The translations under genes and the position numbers were made by a program. Of a DNA stretch of 64,000 nucleotides, positions 14,708 through 23,804 are shown in pieces (position 1 is the stretch's first letter; each line of letters opens with the position of its first letter). A model generated the notes under the pieces. It was not told the origin of the DNA. It did not search any database and saw only the letters and a list, made by a program, of their open reading frames with translations. This DNA is from Microbulbifer variabilis ATCC 700307 (GTDB taxonomy: Bacteria > Pseudomonadota > Gammaproteobacteria > Pseudomonadales > Cellvibrionaceae): contig NZ_AQYJ01000029.1 in NCBI RefSeq assembly GCF_000380565.1, positions 806,001-870,000 on the forward strand. The letters run 5' to 3'.

Positions 14708-16417
14708 ATGACTGTCTCTCGTCGTACGTTTGTCCAAGCTATGGGGCTTGCACTGTTAACACCGTTTACCGTTCGTTCTTTGGCTGCCAGCAGCAGTGAA
14801 ACCTATGCGCGTTTTAATCTCGGTAGTAGCCCATTCAACTCTGAAATTGATAATGACGGCCTTGTCTTTGATCTATCCGTTGCCTCTGGAGATCCTAGCC
14901 AAACTGGTGTTGTACTTTGGACTCATATCAATCCGGCAGCGTACATATCTGGCCAAACTCTCTATATTGATGTGGCATTAGATGAAGGCTTTACCCAGCC
15001 GATTCTAAGTGCTGAGGTCAGTGCCGATGACATCACCGCCGATCGTGATTACACGGTGAATATTGACCTGGAAGGTTACTTATCACCCAACCAGAGATAC
15101 TACTACCGCTTTAAGTACGGCAACCTTTGCAGCCGTACTGGTCGTTGCCACACGTTGCCAACTGGCAGCCTGGAAAGTATCAAGATGGCAGTGGTGACCT
15201 GCCAGGATTACACCACCGGTTATTACAACGCCTACAGCCACCTGGCGGATGAGGATGTCCACTGCGTGTTGCACCTGGGTGACTTTATCTATGAGTATGC
15301 GGAGTATGAAGGCTTCGAAGATTCTATTGTTCACTCCTTAGCCTTGCCTTCCGGTGGATCAGTGGCGATGAACCTGGAAGATTACCGCCATATCTATAAG
15401 GAATACCGTAAAGACAAGAACCTGCAGCGCGCAATGGAAATGCACTCGTTCATCATCACCTGGGATGATCACGAAACTGCGGATAATGCCTACTGGGACT
15501 ACGACCGCGATACCCTGGGCGTACCATCTCACCCATACCAAACCGGGAATAATAACCCGGATCAGTTGCGCCAACTTCGCCGCGATGCCCAACAGGCCTG
15601 GATTGAGTATGTGCCTGCGCGGGTAAAAGTGAATGAGGCAGCCAGCCACGCTTTTGATTACCTGCAGATTTACCGCTCTTTCCAGTTTGGTGATCTGGTC
15701 GATCTCTATATGACCGACAGCCGTACTTACCGAACCAAGGAGCCTTGTAAAGATGGCACCGCCTGGGAAAACTACTGGTGCACCGACTATGAAAATGAAT
15801 CCCAAACCATGCTTGGCAAGACACAGCGCGATTGGCTTATTGATGGCATAGTGAATTCATCTGCACGCTGGAAAGTTTGGGGCAACCAGACCTTGCTGGC
15901 GCAACTTGCCGGTACTGCATTGGGTCGTCCCCTGGTGTTTGCCAATTACGATGCCTGGGATGGGTATCAGTGGGAGCGCGAGAAAATTCTCTCCAGCATC
16001 AAAGACAGCAGCATCGATAACTTTGTTGTGCTGACTGGCGATCTGCATTCCAGTATTACGTCTTATCTGAAAGTGAACTTCAATAATATTAATAACTGGA
16101 ATTACGATAACCTAGTGGGTGTTGAGTTGATGACTCCCTCCATCTCCTCGCCAAACATGAACGATACGGTGGAGAAGGGCATTGATGTAGGTAGTGTGTT
16201 TACCTCCTTGCTAAACGGTGGAGTGCAGCTAAACAACCCACATATCAAGGACTTCGTCAGTAACATCTATGGCTATGCGGTGATTGAGTTCAACCACAGT
16301 GAGCTGAACTGGACTGTTTATGACATTGATAAAAAGTCTGACAACCCGGCTGCCACAAAGAAAATTTACAAAGAGTTCAATTATGAGCCTGTGGGAATGT
16401 GGTTGACTGAAAAGTAA
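14708..16417 (+). CDS. phoD: PhoD-family alkaline phosphatase/phosphodiesterase, Tat-exported
   Basis: The 569-residue protein begins with a Tat signal (SRRTFVQAMG, hydrophobic stretch, cleavage near SLAAS), so it should be exported folded with its metal centre. A PhoD N-terminal beta domain (VFDLSVASGDPSQTGVVLWT) precedes the metallophosphatase domain with VVTCQDYTTGYYNAY, HLGDFIYEY, ITWDDHETADNAY, WGNQTLLAQ and VVLTGDLHSS as metal and substrate sites. PhoD enzymes release phosphate from mono- and diesters outside the inner membrane, using Ca and Fe in studied members. ATG 14708 is preferred over GTG 14699 because AGGAAG lies eight bases upstream of it. A strong terminator follows. Confidence 0.92.
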   Translation: MTVSRRTFVQAMGLALLTPFTVRSLAASSSETYARFNLGSSPFNSEIDNDGLVFDLSVASGDPSQTGVVLWTHINPAAYISGQTLYIDVALDEGFTQPILSAEVSADDITADRDYTVNIDLEGYLSPNQRYYYRFKYGNLCSRTGRCHTLPTGSLESIKMAVVTCQDYTTGYYNAYSHLADEDVHCVLHLGDFIYEYAEYEGFEDSIVHSLALPSGGSVAMNLEDYRHIYKEYRKDKNLQRAMEMHSFIITWDDHETADNAYWDYDRDTLGVPSHPYQTGNNNPDQLRQLRRDAQQAWIEYVPARVKVNEAASHAFDYLQIYRSFQFGDLVDLYMTDSRTYRTKEPCKDGTAWENYWCTDYENESQTMLGKTQRDWLIDGIVNSSARWKVWGNQTLLAQLAGTALGRPLVFANYDAWDGYQWEREKILSSIKDSSIDNFVVLTGDLHSSITSYLKVNFNNINNWNYDNLVGVELMTPSISSPNMNDTVEKGIDVGSVFTSLLNGGVQLNNPHIKDFVSNIYGYAVIEFNHSELNWTVYDIDKKSDNPAATKKIYKEFNYEPVGMWLTEK

Positions 16418-16443
16418 CTCTTTCTCTCTAAAGCTTCTTTCCA

Positions 16444-16474
16444 GAATCACCACTCTTTAGAAGAGTGGTGATTC
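16444..16474 (+). terminator. Strong hairpin after phoD
   Basis: A perfect 14-bp stem (GAATCACCACTCTT / AAGAGTGGTGATTC) with a TAG loop begins 26 bases after the stop codon. No long T-run follows, but stem length and position fit a transcription terminator. Confidence 0.65.
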
Positions 16475-16659
16475 ATTGATATTTACTTCTCATTAGTCCC
16501 CCTGCAATTGCCTTTCTTTTGTCGCTTCTAACCTTAACTTGCTATCTCACTGATAAGCATATCTTGGTTGATTAATGGTCGGCCGTAACCTATACACTCG
16601 GGAAGCTTATCGCCGGCACTCAGAATGCCTGCCAATCCAAAGCCACCGCTTAAAAGGAA

Positions 16660-18093
16660 ATGATCGTGCTGCAAAAGGCATACCCTTACTATCTAGCTAA
16701 TGAAGCCGTATTCGCCAATGAGGATCTAGAGGTCACCGATAAGTATTCAGGTGAGGTGGCAACCCGTGTAGCTATGGCGGATGCGAGAACTATAGACAGT
16801 GCGATCGATTGGGCGCTTCTAGCTGAGAAGCCTATGGCAAAGCTAGCTCCCTATCGCCGCCAGGAGGTACTTAATCACTGTGTTCAGCGCTTTCATGAGC
16901 GTTTCGAGGAACTGGCGGAGTCATTGTGCATTGAGGCTGGCAAGCCAATTCATGACTCCCGCGGAGAAGTTACGCGCTTGATCGACACTTTTCGGGTTGC
17001 CGCCGAAGAATCTGTGCGCATCAATGGTGAGATTATCAATCTGGAGATTTCCAAGAACACCAGGGGCTACCGTGGTTTTGTCAAACGTGTACCGGTGGGC
17101 GCGTGCTCCTTTATCTCTCCTTTTAACTTCCCACTCAATCTGGCGGCCCATAAGGTGGCACCGGCCATTGCCTCGGGTTGCCCCTTTGTATTGAAACCGG
17201 CGAGCCGAACACCGATAGGCGCACTGATAATCGCAGAAATCCTGGCCGAGACCGACCTGCCCAAAGGGGCTTTTTCTGTGCTGCCCTGCCACCGGGAAGG
17301 TGCAGACCTCTTTACCGTGGATGACCGCTTCAAGCTGCTCAGTTTTACAGGTTCGCCCGCTGTGGGCTGGGACCTAAAGGCCAGGGCAGGGCGTAAGAAG
17401 GTGGTATTGGAACTGGGTGGCAATGCCGCTTGTGTTATCGATGAAAATACAGACTTAGATGACGCTTTGCAGCGTCTGATCTTTGGTGCCTTCTATCAAT
17501 CTGGGCAGAGTTGTATTGGCGTACAGCGTATCTATGGGCATAAAAGCCTGTATGAAGAGCTGAAACAGCGCTTAGTGGAGAAGACGCAAAAGCTTAAGAA
17601 GGGGGATCCGAAAGACGAAGGGACTTTTATTGGTCCGATGATCTCCGAGGGGGAGGCAAAGAGACTGCACGGATGGGTTGAAGAAGCAATTAATGACGGA
17701 GCCACACTTCTGTGTGGCGGTAGCCGTGATGGCGCCATGCTCGATCCAACTCTATTGGAAGGTGTGCCTCACGAATGCTCAATAGTCCAACAGGAAGCCT
17801 TTGGCCCTGTAGCAGTACTGGAGCCCTTTGATGATTTCGATGAGGTCCTTGAACGAGTCAACGATAGTGCCTTTGGTTTGCAGGCGGGGATCTTCACCAA
17901 AGACTTATATCGAGCACAGAAGGCCTGGGATACCTTGGAAGTAGGGGGCGTTGTTATTGGTGATGTGCCCAGCTGGCGTGTGGACAACATGCCTTATGGC
18001 GGGGTAAAGGACTCAGGCCTCGGCCGTGAAGGTGTACGTTGGGCAATCGCCGATATGACAGAAGAGCGCTTGATGGTGGTGCGAACGCCTTAA
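16660..18093 (+). CDS. NAD(P)-dependent aldehyde dehydrogenase
   Basis: This 477-residue protein covers the whole ALDH superfamily fold. Catalytic residues are visible: Asn156 (SPFNFPLN), Glu251 (VVLELGGN) and nucleophile Cys285 (SGQSCIGVQR). The cofactor loop FTGSPAVGW and the late motif EAFGPVAV are also present. It oxidises an aldehyde to its acid with reduction of NAD or NADP. The pattern is close to the glyceraldehyde-3-phosphate/lactaldehyde dehydrogenase-like branch, but the substrate cannot be read from the sequence. It stands alone between phoD and a serine hydrolase, with AAAAGGAA ahead of ATG 16660. Confidence 0.9.
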   Translation: MIVLQKAYPYYLANEAVFANEDLEVTDKYSGEVATRVAMADARTIDSAIDWALLAEKPMAKLAPYRRQEVLNHCVQRFHERFEELAESLCIEAGKPIHDSRGEVTRLIDTFRVAAEESVRINGEIINLEISKNTRGYRGFVKRVPVGACSFISPFNFPLNLAAHKVAPAIASGCPFVLKPASRTPIGALIIAEILAETDLPKGAFSVLPCHREGADLFTVDDRFKLLSFTGSPAVGWDLKARAGRKKVVLELGGNAACVIDENTDLDDALQRLIFGAFYQSGQSCIGVQRIYGHKSLYEELKQRLVEKTQKLKKGDPKDEGTFIGPMISEGEAKRLHGWVEEAINDGATLLCGGSRDGAMLDPTLLEGVPHECSIVQQEAFGPVAVLEPFDDFDEVLERVNDSAFGLQAGIFTKDLYRAQKAWDTLEVGGVVIGDVPSWRVDNMPYGGVKDSGLGREGVRWAIADMTEERLMVVRTP

Positions 18094-18389
18094 GAGGGCT
18101 CAAACCTATTAACTTTGCGATTCTGAATTTTGAAGATTGTATATAACTGGGTTTCTCGTTTTAAAAACATTCCCTGAGTGCCTTTGTGCTTCGATAAATA
18201 CGTTGCTTTTGAGTGCGTTTTTCTCTTCATGACTAAAAGACTCTTTGATCGATTTGATTATTTCTTTGGTCTGCACCCTATACAGAACAGTTTTATTGTA
18301 TTTGAAGAAACATATAGGAAATTCACAGTAATTGCAGTAGCTGTAGTTCTCGAAACTGTATTTACTTAAACAAAATTGGAAATATCTCT

Positions 18390-19664
18390 ATGCCAAAAAA
18401 CCTAAAATCAAGAAGGCGCAGTGGAATATATTTTATAGCCTGGAGTGCAGCCCTGATCTTGGTAGTCGGTTATGTTTCTCCCTCATTTGCCAAAACCGAG
18501 GTAACACTCAATGATTTTTATCGTCCATTCGATCTTTCTGAAATCAATCAGAATAATATGCAAAGTTGGCCTTACTATAGATATACGTCCATGCATTGGG
18601 ATGAGTATGGTATTTTCGGTACAGTACATATCATGGAGGCAGAAAAACCCGCCAAGCTGGAAGTCGTTAAAGAGCCCTTTAATATAAGTTTGGATATTCG
18701 TAAGGGATGGCCTTTCGTTGAGTCTCTAACTGCGACGCAAACCAAAGGTTTCCTGATTATGAAGGATAATCAAATTATTGGAGAGTTTTATGATAATGGG
18801 CTAGATCACAATCAAACTCAGCTTTTGCAGTCTTCTTCTAAAACTTACGCAGGGGTCATTATTTCAAAGCTGATTGATGAAGGTAAGATCGACCCTAATC
18901 AGTCGATTGAAAGCTATCTACCTGATTTTGCCGGTTCAAAAATTGGCAAAGCCAAAGTCCAAGAAGTACTTGATATGACCTCCGGCCTGCTGCCCGCTAC
19001 GGATTATCATGTGCCCGGAGGTGAAGCCTTCTTATTTGAGATCGAACAAGGACTAAAGCCAGGCAAACCAACGGGACATCGTAATGCTATCAGGAACGCT
19101 AAGGTCCAGAATAAACCGGGTGAGGTATATACTTACAATGATAAAAATACCGATTTACTGGCCATACTAGCAGAGGAAGTTTCAGGGCACCCATTCAACA
19201 AGCTTCTTTCGGATCTCTTTAATGACTTTGGAGCAAATAGTTCTGGCTCCATTGCCTTAACGGTTGATGGAACTGCTAGTCCTTCCTATGGTATCAGTAC
19301 CACCCTGCGCGACTATGCACTTTTTCATCAGTGGATCGCCCAGGGCAAGGCTCCAAAGAGTTTCTATGATTCTGTAAAGAATCTTGACAAAGACCTTCTT
19401 GGAAAATCAGAAAGTGGCAAGTCGCTTGCTAATGCACTGGGAACGCCTGTGGCATATGGTTCTCAAGCCTGGTATTTACCAGAATACAATGTCATCTACA
19501 CTGCGGGTTCCTATGGGCAGTATGGGTTTAGTGATCTCAATAGTGGAATGTCTGTGGTCTTTATGCAGGACTGGGAAGACAATGCTGTACCCCCAAAATT
19601 AGTTGAAACAGTGGAACGTGCTAAATTCCTTATTAATCAGCTAGGAAAACAAAATGATTCTTAG
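18390..19664 (+). CDS. Exported beta-lactamase-fold serine hydrolase (class C/NylB-like)
   Basis: The 424-residue protein has a basic start and a hydrophobic signal segment (residues about 12-34, ending PSFAKTE), so it is exported. The catalytic signatures of the class C beta-lactamase/esterase fold are present: SSSK (SxxK, nt about 18832-18843), and YTYNDKNTD as the YxN box. A GSYGQYG segment takes the KTG position. It is most like the 6-aminohexanoate-dimer hydrolase group of amidases/esterases, and probably cleaves an ester or amide in the periplasm; antibiotic resistance is not implied. No operon partner is present. Confidence 0.85.
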   Translation: MPKNLKSRRRSGIYFIAWSAALILVVGYVSPSFAKTEVTLNDFYRPFDLSEINQNNMQSWPYYRYTSMHWDEYGIFGTVHIMEAEKPAKLEVVKEPFNISLDIRKGWPFVESLTATQTKGFLIMKDNQIIGEFYDNGLDHNQTQLLQSSSKTYAGVIISKLIDEGKIDPNQSIESYLPDFAGSKIGKAKVQEVLDMTSGLLPATDYHVPGGEAFLFEIEQGLKPGKPTGHRNAIRNAKVQNKPGEVYTYNDKNTDLLAILAEEVSGHPFNKLLSDLFNDFGANSSGSIALTVDGTASPSYGISTTLRDYALFHQWIAQGKAPKSFYDSVKNLDKDLLGKSESGKSLANALGTPVAYGSQAWYLPEYNVIYTAGSYGQYGFSDLNSGMSVVFMQDWEDNAVPPKLVETVERAKFLINQLGKQNDS

Positions 19665-20066
19665 CACAAGATTCATGTATGAACAATTCTTCACGCTTCA
19701 ATTGATAATAATCTTGGAAAGACTGACAGGGCTCGTTGAGAGTATATCTAACTCTATTTTTTTAAGAATAGGTCAGGTTAAAATCAGTACTTCAACTGGA
19801 CTGCTTAATATTAATTTAAATATAAAGTTATCAGTGTAAATCAAACTGAGATTGTAATTGTTACATTATGTGGTGTTTGTGTTGGTTTGGTTTTAGTGCT
19901 TCAGACTTGATCTGACAGTTATCATTTTTCATGTGATGGTCCGCCAGCTCAAGTCTGAATTAATCCAACATAGTGATACGAGATGCAGTCAGGCTATAAG
20001 ATGAGTCATCCTATCAGTTGCCACACGCGCCTCTTCTCGCTTAGCTATTTATGCTAATCCTTATTC
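19665..20066. other. Intergenic region between convergent genes
   Basis: The serine hydrolase gene and the aldo/keto reductase gene point toward each other across this 400-bp AT-rich gap. Short open frames in it lack coding features. No clear hairpin terminator or repeat was found. Confidence 0.45.
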
Positions 20067-21074
20067 TCAAGTTGGTAGAGGAGCAGATTCATCGACAAGT
20101 TTTTCTTGACGTAGTTCTTGCCATAGTGTCTCTGGAATATTGGTTTCGAGAGCCTCAACATCCTCTTTGATCCTGCTAGGTTTACTCGCACCTGGTATAA
20201 CTGCAGCTATAGCCGGATTAGCCAGAACAAACTGCAATCCAATAGCCTTAGTGCTGACTCCATACCTATCACCAATTGCTTTGATTTTAGAAACTTTCTG
20301 AACTATGTGCTTTGGTGCTGGCGCGTACTCAAAATTTGGTCCCCCAACCAAGGCTCCTGAACTATAAGGACCTCCGGCCACGATACTGAGGTCGCGTTCT
20401 ATAACCTGGGGTATAACTCTCTGAAGAGCTCGAGAATGATCCAACAGGCTGTAGCGGCCAGCTAGTAAGAAGCCATCGGGGCGAGGTTCCTCAAGATCAA
20501 GAAGTATCTCAATCGGCTCCACTCGGTTTACTCCCAGGCCCCAGGCTTGAAGTACGCCTTCATCACGCAGTTTATCAAGAGCCCTGAAAGCACCTTTTCT
20601 CGCGCTTTCAAATATGCCAAGCCATTCGTCACCATAGAAATCCTGGGCTACATCGTGAACCCATGCAATCTCAATATGATCGGTTTTTAAGCGCTTGAGG
20701 CTATCTTCTATCGAGCGCATTGTTGCATCGTATGAATAGTCATTAACTATCTTATTGGGGCGGCCATACTTGAAAATATCACGCTTATCTCCAAGTTCTC
20801 TGCCGCCACTATCTTCAACTTCATCCAATATCAAGCGGCCAACTTTGGTGCTGATTACATAGTCTTCGCGTGGGAATCCAGATAGCGCCTCACCCATGCG
20901 AATCTCGGCGAGTCCGGCCCCATAGAAAGGGGCATTGTCAAAGTATCTGATGCCGCAATCCCAGGCTGTCTCTACAGTTGCCAAAGCCTCAGAATCCGGA
21001 ATCTGGCGAAACATATTGCCAAGAGGTGCAGTACCAAAACCGAGTTTACTGGGTAAAAGATTTCTCAATTTCAC
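20067..21074 (-). CDS. Aldo/keto reductase (D-threo-aldose 1-dehydrogenase type)
   Basis: This 335-residue (alpha/beta)8-barrel oxidoreductase opens with KLGFGTAPLGNMFRQIPD. It shows YFDNAPFYGAGLAEIRMGEAL, with catalytic Asp and Tyr, then ISTKVGR (Lys), and IEIAWVHD (His), the AKR tetrad. The C-terminal NADP-binding loop is PGASKPSRIKED. Length and motifs fit the branch including L-fucose/D-threo-aldose dehydrogenases and pyridoxal reductases. It is divergent from a LysR regulator 237 bp away, which probably controls it. The true substrate is unknown. Confidence 0.9.
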   Translation of the reverse strand: MKLRNLLPSKLGFGTAPLGNMFRQIPDSEALATVETAWDCGIRYFDNAPFYGAGLAEIRMGEALSGFPREDYVISTKVGRLILDEVEDSGGRELGDKRDIFKYGRPNKIVNDYSYDATMRSIEDSLKRLKTDHIEIAWVHDVAQDFYGDEWLGIFESARKGAFRALDKLRDEGVLQAWGLGVNRVEPIEILLDLEEPRPDGFLLAGRYSLLDHSRALQRVIPQVIERDLSIVAGGPYSSGALVGGPNFEYAPAPKHIVQKVSKIKAIGDRYGVSTKAIGLQFVLANPAIAAVIPGASKPSRIKEDVEALETNIPETLWQELRQEKLVDESAPLPT

Positions 21075-21275
21075 TTTGAACTCCCATCGATCAAATTCAT
21101 AAATTTTGAAGGTTTTGACTAATTGGCCAGCCTGTTAAGAGTCCCAGACTAACCTGCTACTCCGCTTAACCATGCAATCTGTAAAGCGCTTCTGATTACT
21201 AGCACTTGTGCGACAGCAGTCAACGGCAGTGGCTTGAGGGGCTAGTCTGCTCTAGTTGCTTTTGATGAAAAAGCC

Positions 21276-21292
21276 GTCTATAAGCAATAGAC
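21276..21292. promoter_or_regulatory. Candidate LysR operator in the AKR/LysR gap
   Basis: GTCTA-N7-TAGAC is a perfect inverted repeat 20 bases upstream of the LysR start codon, placed for autoregulation and control of the divergent aldo/keto reductase gene. Dyads of this size are typical LysR binding sites. Confidence 0.4.
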
Positions 21293-21311
21293 TATTGATT
21301 TGGAGTCAACA

Positions 21312-22217
21312 ATGAAGATCACCCTTCAAGAATTACAGGTATTTACCACTGTGGTAGATACGGCTTCGATCACTTCGGCTGCCGAAAGGCTAGAGCAGAC
21401 TGTATCTGGGGTAAGCCGTGCACTCGCCCGCTTGGAGAGTAAACTGGAAGCGACATTGCTTCAGCGCACTACACGGCGTTTGAAACTCACTGAAGAAGGG
21501 CAGGCTTTCCTTAAATATGCATGGGATATTCTCATCTCAGTGGAGGAGGCTGAGGAGCAAATGGCGGCTCGTCAAAAGCAACCCTCAGGTCTTCTGCGTA
21601 TAGACGCTGCCACACCATTTATGCTGCATGTAATAGCACCATTGATAAATAGCTTCCGTGCTAAATTTCCCCAGATAGAGCTGGAGCTAAACAGTAATGA
21701 GGGAATAACTGATTTGATAGAGAAGCGAACTGATGTGGCATTTCGTATTGGGAAACTTCAGGACTCAACATTACATGCCCGCCCAATAGGGACTAGCAAA
21801 GTCCGAATACTTGCTAGCCCTGGCTATTTACAACAGCATGGTACTCCAGAGAGTGCAGAAGAACTTGGCCAACACGTATTACTTGGTTTCACAAAGCCTG
21901 AATCCCTAAACAAATGGCCGCTTTATGAACGAAGCGGAGATAAACTGCAGATTAAGCCAACGATGGCTTCATCTAGTGGGGAAACTTTACGGCACTTAGC
22001 CCTCTCAGGTGCAGGGATCGTTTGCTTATCTGATTTTATGACTCAGAGGGATCGTCATGCTGGGCGATTGGTGCAGCTATTCTCAGATCAAACCTTAGAA
22101 GTCAAACAATCCATTAATGCAGTTTATTACCGTAACACCGCGCTTTCATTACGAATTACCAGTTTTATCAACCATATTGTTGAAGAACTGGGTAAGCAAC
22201 CATTTGATAAGGTTTAA
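21312..22217 (+). CDS. LysR-family transcriptional regulator
   Basis: The N-terminal winged helix reads LQVFTTVVDTASITSAAERL, then SGVSRALARLESKLEATLLQ and RTTRRLKLTEEGQ (residues 1-60), the standard LysR DNA-binding domain. The remaining 240 residues form the periplasmic-binding-protein-like effector domain, of the CrgA/DhcR-type LTTR subgroup (GLLRIDAATPFMLHVIAPL, VAFRIGKLQDSTLHARPI). The ATG at 21312 follows TTGGAG at six bases and is preferred over the TTG at 21300. It likely controls the divergent aldo/keto reductase gene. The inducer is unknown. Confidence 0.92.
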   Translation: MKITLQELQVFTTVVDTASITSAAERLEQTVSGVSRALARLESKLEATLLQRTTRRLKLTEEGQAFLKYAWDILISVEEAEEQMAARQKQPSGLLRIDAATPFMLHVIAPLINSFRAKFPQIELELNSNEGITDLIEKRTDVAFRIGKLQDSTLHARPIGTSKVRILASPGYLQQHGTPESAEELGQHVLLGFTKPESLNKWPLYERSGDKLQIKPTMASSSGETLRHLALSGAGIVCLSDFMTQRDRHAGRLVQLFSDQTLEVKQSINAVYYRNTALSLRITSFINHIVEELGKQPFDKV

Positions 22218-22422
22218 CCGCAGACATCCTTACTTAACACTCAAATAATCCACGGATTCCCAAAATACATAGTGCACCGGGTATTATCTATAGTTGTTAA
22301 CAGTAATTAGACTTCTGCTATTGGTGGTTGCTTGTTAGAGTGACATATTGCTACGTTACCGCTGGCGACTATTTTTTGTACGATAAAGATTGGTTTGAAG
22401 ATTGAGCCATTGGCATGGCTCA

Positions 22423-22725
22423 TTAAAAGCCAAAATTCAGAATTCCATTATAGTCTGCTAGGTGATTTTGATGACTATGTATGGCGTGTTGAACCAGTCC
22501 TCTATTGTCTATTTGATAAATAGCTGCACCACATTGATTACAAAAAACATATTCTTTTACTGGCCCAGACTCAAAAGAGTAAGTAGTGAGCCGCTTTGAT
22601 GGATCTTCAATCATTGCTGGATTTGAAGCCTCAACAAAGCTTATTCCACGACCTGTCTTTGGAGAGATTGAGCTATTGAAAAGTTTGTAATGGATGGCCC
22701 CACAGTGACAAGTTAAGTTGTTCAT
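22423..22725 (-). CDS. GFA-like zinc-binding protein (CENP-V/GFA fold), short form
   Basis: The 100-residue product has the CHCGAIHY start and a FCNQCGAAIYQ motif, as in the GFA family of zinc proteins related to glutathione-dependent formaldehyde-activating enzyme. It is shorter than typical members, and the middle cysteine pair normally holding a second zinc is not visible, so activity with formaldehyde is doubtful. ATG 22725 is chosen because CCGGAG stands eight bases upstream; an in-frame start at 22794 lies in non-conserved sequence. It is divergent from a LysR gene 106 bp away. Confidence 0.75.
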   Translation of the reverse strand: MNNLTCHCGAIHYKLFNSSISPKTGRGISFVEASNPAMIEDPSKRLTTYSFESGPVKEYVFCNQCGAAIYQIDNRGLVQHAIHSHQNHLADYNGILNFGF

Positions 22726-22831
22726 CGATTTATCTCCGGAGTGGATTGGTATGGGTTTAGAGTTTACTATTTGGCAGGTTTCGATAAAGATCATCAGCAG
22801 AAAGTAATAATTAGCTTTAAGGAAACAGTCG

Positions 22832-23737
22832 GTGCGGCGGGAATATGATAAGTACCACTTGATTAGTGTCTTTTGTGCCGTAGTGGATCATGGCTCCCTA
22901 AGTAAAGCTGCTAGCCACTTGGGATTATCAGCGCCAACTGTGAGCAAGACATTGGTACAGTTAGAGAAAGTGTTGGGCCAGGTGTTGTTGAACCGAACTA
23001 CCAGAGCACTTTCTCTTACAGAAGCAGGCAGGCTTGTATACCAGAGCGGCCAGAAGATACTCAGTGCATTTACTGACCTGGAAGATCAGGTCGCTGAGAT
23101 TGGTAGTCTTGATCGTGGTAAGTTACGCATTACTTTCCCTGAAACCATAGGGAAAACTGTGTTTAGCAAGATCTGCAATGATTTCCAAAAAGAGTACCCT
23201 GACTTTAGTCTCGAGTTAATTTTTACTCCCTTTCTCATGGATATGATTGAGGATGATATTGATATAGCCTTTCGCGTATCTGAATCATTACCAGATAGTC
23301 AGTTTTTTTCTCTGCCACTACTCAATATATATCCTGTATTCGTGGCATCACCCGAATATTTAGCGAAAAATGGGTGCCCGTATTCAATAGGCGAACTCAG
23401 TCAACATAACATGTTGCTGACGAGGCTAAATGGCCTTGAGGATGGATGGTTGATTGATGGGAAATATTACCAATTCAAAGGCAACTTAATTTCGAATGAA
23501 ACTTACCATACCCGCTCTGCGGCATTGAATGGTAATGGTATAGCTATTTTACCCTCTTATTTCTGTAAGAAAGATATTCAAAGAGGCAGATTAATAGAGT
23601 TACTCCCTGAACTGGAAAGAAAAGATAAAACGGTAGGAGCCCTGTACAAAGTGAAACGTAAGGGTTCTAAGAAAATTGATATTTTTTTGAGTTTTGTGGA
23701 ATCCAAACTGCAGGAGTCAGATGTAACCATGTGTTAA
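22832..23737 (+). CDS. LysR-family transcriptional regulator
   Basis: The protein (301 residues) starts at a GTG with AAGGAA upstream. Residues 8-65 form the LysR winged helix (FCAVVDHGSLSKAASHLGLS, PTVSKTLVQLEK, NRTTRALSLTEAGR). The effector domain has the usual KLRITFPE/IAFRVSESL pattern. It belongs to the same LTTR subgroup as the regulator at 21312 but is clearly diverged, so the two are not a recent duplication. Its likely target is the divergent GFA-like gene and itself. Confidence 0.9.
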   Translation: MRREYDKYHLISVFCAVVDHGSLSKAASHLGLSAPTVSKTLVQLEKVLGQVLLNRTTRALSLTEAGRLVYQSGQKILSAFTDLEDQVAEIGSLDRGKLRITFPETIGKTVFSKICNDFQKEYPDFSLELIFTPFLMDMIEDDIDIAFRVSESLPDSQFFSLPLLNIYPVFVASPEYLAKNGCPYSIGELSQHNMLLTRLNGLEDGWLIDGKYYQFKGNLISNETYHTRSAALNGNGIAILPSYFCKKDIQRGRLIELLPELERKDKTVGALYKVKRKGSKKIDIFLSFVESKLQESDVTMC

Positions 23738-23804
23738 AAATAGTAAGCCTGGTAGTATGTTAGACCGATGTTGCTTGAGGATATCGCTTCTTGTTTAACT
23801 GTTA

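Noticed and set aside
18178..18369. A 63-codon open frame between the aldehyde dehydrogenase and serine hydrolase genes
   Set aside because: GTG start without ribosome-binding site, Phe/Val-rich AT-driven composition and no motif.
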